A stretch of DNA of 35,552 nucleotides from an uncultured Nostoc sp. (GTDB lineage Bacteria; Cyanobacteriota; Cyanobacteriia; Cyanobacteriales; Nostocaceae), in NCBI RefSeq assembly GCF_937863485.1, contig NZ_CALMFY010000041.1, forward strand, positions 1 through 35,552, written 5' to 3'. Positions 31,494 to 35,552 of the stretch are shown one piece after another. The translations under genes and the position numbers were made by a program. The notes beneath the pieces are model-generated. The model saw only the letters and a list, made by a program, of their open reading frames with translations. It did not search any database and was not told the DNA's origin. The number at the start of each line of letters is the position of its first letter. The stretch's first letter is position 1.

Positions 31494-33875
31494 TTATAAT
31501 ATAGAAGACTTATTTTCTGTCGCTTCAATAAATGCCTCAAATTGACCATTAGGTGTCCATTGAATAGCCCCATCTCGTCCTGTAAAAAATAGTTTGGTTT
31601 GGGTTTGGTTAAGTTCGGATAAAGCTTTTAGATCAAAGTTACCAGAAGTAGCGATCGCTACTTCTGGTTTCAGAGCAATAACTAAATCTTTTAATGACTG
31701 AGGGGCACACCACAGCACTTGTGGATGAGGCAAACTTCCATTTTTCACTAGTTTTTGTATTTCTTTAGACTTAATATTACCTACTAATAACCAATTTTGA
31801 TCTAAAATTTGCAATCGTAATATGGGTAATTGCTCGTTGATTAATTGTGCCACTATTGAACCAGTTTCCACAGTTTGACCAACTGCCAGTGGTTGGTAAG
31901 CTCCCTGATACTTTTGTAATTCTTGTTGAATTGCCTGAGTTGCAAGAAAATTTTCTGGCTTAGGGGAATATTCAGAAAAATTTTTGATTGGTAAACGTTG
32001 TAGTAATTCCAACCAAGCATTACTTTCATTGCCTTGAAAATCAGTTGCGATCGCCCAATTTATTTGATTAACACCCTGCTGTTGTAAAAACGGCAGGATT
32101 GTGAAACGTCCAGTCCCTTCATCGCCACTATTAATTACAGTTACAGTACCTCTATCTTGAACAACTATAATTGGTTCTGTACCAGATTCTAATACCGTTA
32201 TCCGAAACAATGTATTTGTAGAATGCCAAAGGGGGATAAATACTAAAGCAATCGCAATCACATTAGCAAACCACCACCGCCGCTGCCACCAAGGCACTAA
32301 CCAAACCAATATAATCAATACATAAATCGCCAGAAGCTGCCAAGTAGATATGCTGCCTACAGCAACAGAATTTCCTGGCAACTTGCTAAAAAATTCCACT
32401 AGTTTAATTAGCCAATCAGTAGGATAATGCAACACCCCAGCCAGGAAGCTTCCAGCTTCAGTCCAAATTAAAGCTACTAAGGCACTGATGATTCCACCTA
32501 TACTAATGATCGAAATTAATGGAGTACTAACCACATTCAGCAATAAACTATAAGATGGTACAACTCCAAATACAAAAAGTTGTATAGGTAAAGTCCAAAG
32601 AGTTGCAGCTAGGGGAACGGCAATCAAAGCAGCGATCGCAGGTGGTAGCCATGCTAGACGGTTGACTAATGCAGGTACTGTTACGACTAATCCCAGTGTT
32701 GCTAAAAAACTCAATTGAAAGCCTAAATCCCAAATCCATAGAGGATTAAACACTAATAACAGAGTTGCTGCTAATAGTAATGATCCCAACTGTTTTACCT
32801 TTCTTTTTAATAACAAACCAATCAATGCCGCAAAACCCATAATTACGGCTCTGAGTACCGCAGGTTGAAAACCTGTTAAACTCAGAAAAATGATTAAAGC
32901 CAAAAAGCCAAGGGTAAATTGTGTTGCTTTTTTTGCCCGCCTAGTTAACTGTAATATCACACTCAAAATCAAGGAAGTTTGGAACCCGGAGGCTGCTAAA
33001 GCATGAGCTAATCCTGCTTGTACAAACAAGTCGCGCATATCGTAGGGTAAATCTACAGCTTTGCTACCTAAAACCATTGCACTCACAAGAGGCCCTTCCG
33101 GGATACCCAACCAACGAACTTGCGATCGCACAATTCGCTCTCGAATTTGCCACCATCCCCATTTATGTTCCTGATCCAAAACATTTATTTGTCGCCCAAT
33201 CAAACCAGCAAACGTTCCTTCTTGCTTGAGAAACTTCTGAAAATCGAAACCACCAGGATTGGAAGCCGCCTTTGGTTTGTACAAAATTCCAGTCACAGCA
33301 ATCTGTTGACTAGGGTATAACCCAGTAGCCTGAAGTATAGGCACTGTCACATACAATTTGCCCGTTACCCCTTTTGGGACACCTGCTGAACCTTTTTCAT
33401 TTTTGACTTCATCTAACTGAGTCGCTTCCAGCCAAAATTGTCCTCGCTGACTGCGAGTTAAGCGGGGATTACTCGCTACTTCGCCACGAACAATTACAAG
33501 TTGTTCTTGATTACTGCTATTTCCAGGCGGAACGAACTGACTAATATCTTTTGCACCTGGTTGCGGCACTCGCCATTGAAAATATAGAGTTGCCAATAAT
33601 CCCACCAACCCAGCAGCTAGCCATATTCGAGGATGGGGAGTAGTTTGCCAAATGTTAGACAGTGCCTTATTTTTGCTTCCAGCATTTTCTGGTTTCTGAG
33701 CAAGTTGCCGTGAAGTGGTGCGTCTTCTAAAGATAACTGCTCCCACTATCCCCAGAATCAAAATCCACACACCACCCCAAGGAACTGCTGTAAACAGTAA
33801 CCCGAAAATGTAGCCAAGACAAATAATTACACCACTGGTTTGAATCATAAGATTTTTTGTAAAAGCACCTGACAA
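31494..33875 (-). CDS. comEC: ComEC/Rec2-family competence protein with atypical C-terminal domain
   Basis: ComEC forms the inner-membrane channel that takes up single-stranded DNA in transformation. This 793-residue protein has the family layout: an N-terminal membrane segment pair (about 10-60 and 85-105), the OB-fold-like DUF4131 region (VRGEVASNPRLTR), then the Competence domain with VSAMVLGSKAVDLPYDMRD, LFVQAGLAHALAASGFQTSLI, FLSLTGFQPAVLRAVIMGF and many helices to about 560. The C-terminal metallo-beta-lactamase-like region starts with ITVLESGTEPIIVVQDRGTV. The histidine/aspartate motif (typically LTHxDxDH) is replaced by AIATDFQGNESNAW. So the nuclease-like metal site appears to be missing. 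ATG at 33875. Confidence 0.92.
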   Translation of the reverse strand: MSGAFTKNLMIQTSGVIICLGYIFGLLFTAVPWGGVWILILGIVGAVIFRRRTTSRQLAQKPENAGSKNKALSNIWQTTPHPRIWLAAGLVGLLATLYFQWRVPQPGAKDISQFVPPGNSSNQEQLVIVRGEVASNPRLTRSQRGQFWLEATQLDEVKNEKGSAGVPKGVTGKLYVTVPILQATGLYPSQQIAVTGILYKPKAASNPGGFDFQKFLKQEGTFAGLIGRQINVLDQEHKWGWWQIRERIVRSQVRWLGIPEGPLVSAMVLGSKAVDLPYDMRDLFVQAGLAHALAASGFQTSLILSVILQLTRRAKKATQFTLGFLALIIFLSLTGFQPAVLRAVIMGFAALIGLLLKRKVKQLGSLLLAATLLLVFNPLWIWDLGFQLSFLATLGLVVTVPALVNRLAWLPPAIAALIAVPLAATLWTLPIQLFVFGVVPSYSLLLNVVSTPLISIISIGGIISALVALIWTEAGSFLAGVLHYPTDWLIKLVEFFSKLPGNSVAVGSISTWQLLAIYVLIILVWLVPWWQRRWWFANVIAIALVFIPLWHSTNTLFRITVLESGTEPIIVVQDRGTVTVINSGDEGTGRFTILPFLQQQGVNQINWAIATDFQGNESNAWLELLQRLPIKNFSEYSPKPENFLATQAIQQELQKYQGAYQPLAVGQTVETGSIVAQLINEQLPILRLQILDQNWLLVGNIKSKEIQKLVKNGSLPHPQVLWCAPQSLKDLVIALKPEVAIATSGNFDLKALSELNQTQTKLFFTGRDGAIQWTPNGQFEAFIEATENKSSIL

Positions 33876-34092
33876 TCCGAATTTGCAGCTGACTTAAAAA
33901 TAGCTAGGGCAGCAATAGAGAAAAATCGGCATTACTGAATTTGGCTATGAAATTCAAAAACAAAATATCCTAAACTCTTATTATCTGCGCTTAGAGCGCC
34001 TCTGCATGAGTTTTTCATTTCTATAATCAGCAACACCGAAAAATTTTGATGCTTGCTTGTGGAGAAGTATAATCCATCAAGTTTATACAAAC

Positions 34093-34114
34093 AAAGCCCG
34101 CCTGTGCGGGCTTT
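34093..34114. terminator. Strong GC-rich bidirectional terminator-like hairpin
   Basis: AAAGCCCGC and GCGGGCTTT form a 9-bp perfect stem with a 4-base loop (CTGT). A-rich and T-rich ends give a short U-tract on both strands. It lies about 250 bp after the glyQ stop and about 220 bp before the comEC start, so it suits glyQ or a plus-strand transcript. Confidence 0.7.
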
Positions 34115-34228
34115 ATCCTTGTAGATTTAATGTTCAAGGCTCAAGATTTAATGATATTTCCGAGCTTTAGCAATAGCCATATCATCAAGATATACCTAGC
34201 TTAGAGAATGCAAAATCAAGAGTTTGCT

Positions 34229-34280
34229 AACCTGCGGAGGCAGGTTTTGTTTGTGTAGCCGCGACTTCTAGTCGCCAAAA
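34229..34280. repeat. Dispersed hairpin repeat related to the 3564-3714 element
   Basis: AACCTGC/GCAGGTT forms a 7-bp stem with a GGAG loop, followed by TTGTTTGTGTAG and the palindrome GCGACTTCTAGTCGC. The order hairpin, TTGTTTGT, palindrome ending in CGCC is the same as at 3647-3695, so both belong to one repeat family. Confidence 0.6.
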
Positions 34281-34365
34281 CTAGTAAAAAATTATACTTT
34301 GTAAATATCATCTTACTAAGTAAGAAGTACCTAGATGGTCTATATTGTTTGATACATCAACTCTT

Positions 34366-35418
34366 CTACCGAAACAATGAAAGTATTACCCAAAGGACAT
34401 AAGAGATAATTGGAATCAAAAACAGCCAATCAATAATATATTGGTAACGAGATTTAACTGTAGACTCTGAAATAACTTGTGATAAGACTGGCTGTGAAAC
34501 AAGTTGCTGCACAACTGGCTGTAAAACAGGTGGCTGTATGACTGGTTTTAAATCTTTGAGCAACGGAAAACCCAGCTTCTCCCTTTGCTCAACATATAAA
34601 TGAGCTACCTTCCTAGCCAAATGCCGAATCCTAGCAATATAGCGAGTTCTCTCCGTTACCGAAATCACACCTCTAGCATCCAGCAGATTGAACGTGTGCG
34701 AACACTTCATTACATAATCTAAGCTAGGCAAAACCAATCCTCGCTCCGTCAATTGGCTAGCTTCCTGCTCATACAAATTAAATAGTGTCAGTAGCAACTC
34801 AGGATTTGACGCTTCAAAGTTGTAGATACACTGCTCAATCTCTCCCTGGAGGTAAACATCACCATAAGTAATGTTGTCTGTCCAATGAATCTTAGTAATT
34901 GCCTCCACTTCCTGGAGGTACATCACCAATCGCTCTAACCCGTATGTAATCTCAATCGACACAGGACGGCAATCTATTCCCCCACACTGTTGGAAGTAGG
35001 TAAATTGAGTAATTTCCATCCCATCTAACCATACTTCCCACCCAGTGCCCCAAGCTCCCACCGTCGCATCTTCCCAGTTATCCTCTACAAACCGAATATC
35101 GTGGTCTTCAGGACGAATACCTAAAACCCTTAATGAATCAAGATAAATCTCCTGGATATTATCTGGCGACGGCTTAATTAGAACTTGGTACTGATAATAA
35201 TGTTGGAAGCGGTTGGGGTTTTCGCCGTACCGCCCATCCGTCGGGCGACGACACGGTTCAACGTAGGCAACAGCCCACGGTTCCGGTCCCAATGCTCTTA
35301 AAAATGTCTGAGGATTCTTAGTACCTGCCCCCTTCTCAATGTCATAGGGTTGGGTAATCAAGCAACCGCGATCGCCCCAAAACTCATGCAATAAACCTAT
35401 TACCGACTGAAAATTCAC
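34366..35418 (-). CDS. glyQ: Glycyl-tRNA synthetase alpha subunit with a membrane-spanning C-terminal tail
   Basis: GlyQ is the catalytic alpha subunit of the bacterial tetrameric glycyl-tRNA synthetase. The canonical part runs to about residue 288: [118 protein letters not shown] and the end [11 protein letters not shown]. Normal bacterial GlyQ is about 290-300 residues. Here 62 more follow: a Pro/Gln/Val-rich linker (289-323) and one strongly hydrophobic segment at about 327-348 ([20 protein letters not shown]). Such a tail could tether the enzyme to a membrane. Cyanobacteria are known to add a different membrane domain (CAAD) to some synthetases; this one has one helix only. The beta subunit gene is not in the window. 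Confidence 0.94.
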   Translation of the reverse strand: MNFQSVIGLLHEFWGDRGCLITQPYDIEKGAGTKNPQTFLRALGPEPWAVAYVEPCRRPTDGRYGENPNRFQHYYQYQVLIKPSPDNIQEIYLDSLRVLGIRPEDHDIRFVEDNWEDATVGAWGTGWEVWLDGMEITQFTYFQQCGGIDCRPVSIEITYGLERLVMYLQEVEAITKIHWTDNITYGDVYLQGEIEQCIYNFEASNPELLLTLFNLYEQEASQLTERGLVLPSLDYVMKCSHTFNLLDARGVISVTERTRYIARIRHLARKVAHLYVEQREKLGFPLLKDLKPVIQPPVLQPVVQQLVSQPVLSQVISESTVKSRYQYIIDWLFLIPIISYVLWVILSLFR

Positions 35419-35459
35419 GCTTCACCCTTCCTTACTCAGCACAGTGCATAAACCATTGT

Positions 35460-35484
35460 TGCCTACAACCTGGCACTGTAGGCA
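35460..35484. repeat. Inverted repeat upstream of glyQ
   Basis: TGCCTACA and TGTAGGCA form an 8-bp perfect inverted repeat around a 9-base loop (ACCTGGCAC), about 42 bp before the glyQ start, in the leader or promoter region of that gene. It could be a hairpin in the 5' leader or an operator. Sequence beyond 35485 to the window edge shows nothing further. Confidence 0.5.
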
Positions 35485-35552
35485 GTTTCAGGGGACTGAA
35501 AAGCGGTCCAAAATATTTTTGGAAAAATAGTTGACAAGCTTAAGGAGGTTCG

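Larger units (their letters stand above)
33876..34365. other. Gene-free stretch between glyQ and comEC with two hairpins
   Basis: No gene is visible. It contains a strong hairpin at 34093-34114 and a dispersed hairpin repeat at 34229-34280. Both lie downstream of glyQ on its strand and may end its transcript. Confidence 0.6.

Overview
The window looks like chromosomal DNA of a heterocyst-type filamentous cyanobacterium (Nostocales, Nostoc or Tolypothrix-like) that makes phycoerythrin. The signs are the many GCGATCGC (HIP1) sites, families of short dispersed and heptameric repeats typical of Nostocaceae between genes, and a block of phycoerythrin assembly genes (pebA, pebB, two cpeS-type lyases, cpeT, cpeR, linkers, a HEAT-repeat cpeZ-like gene). 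Taxonomy is inferred from gene content and repeats only.

Layout. 1-3.7 kb: a 21-bp tandem repeat, a secreted HtrA/Deg protease (-), an Ap4A phosphorylase (+), a DUF2811-like remnant (-), a small secreted protein (+), an IS1-type remnant and a hairpin-bearing dispersed repeat. 3.7-14.3 kb: the phycoerythrin region. The - strand carries cpeS, pebA, pebB and an NTF2-like gene, plus a cpeZ-like gene with a 66-aa partner. The + strand carries a pentapeptide-repeat protein, a divergent phycobiliprotein, a decayed cpeC, one intact cpeD/E-type linker, a second cpeS, cpeT, overlapping cpeR, and a linker with a coiled-coil tail. The plus-strand order matches the cpeCDESTR operon known from Fremyella, but cpeC is broken and only one of cpeD/cpeE remains. 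The bilin reductases (biliverdin to phycoerythrobilin), the lyases (attachment) and CpeR (activator) would work together; cpeBA is not in the window.

14.3-22.4 kb: a repeat-rich gap with an antitoxin remnant, then six - strand genes that look like an NTP-dependent conflict or cell-death cluster: a P-loop ATPase, a paralogous ATPase fused to a TIR domain, a small effector-associated (EAD)-like protein, a stand-alone copy of a STAND N-terminal domain, a 60-aa protein, and a 987-aa TPR/STAND NTPase with a membrane anchor and an apparently truncated coiled-coil tail. This is the best candidate for an undescribed system.

22.6-35.5 kb: mostly housekeeping genes on the - strand: glcF and glcE (glycolate dehydrogenase subunits), an sfnB-like pseudogene, a membrane protein with a duplicated motif (+), aroF (DAHP synthase), a PAM68-like photosystem II assembly factor, rpsO, a 21-bp minisatellite, a GH13 glucan enzyme, comEC with an atypical C-terminal domain, and glyQ with an unusual membrane-spanning tail. 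I saw no tRNA, rRNA, CRISPR array or intact insertion sequence.
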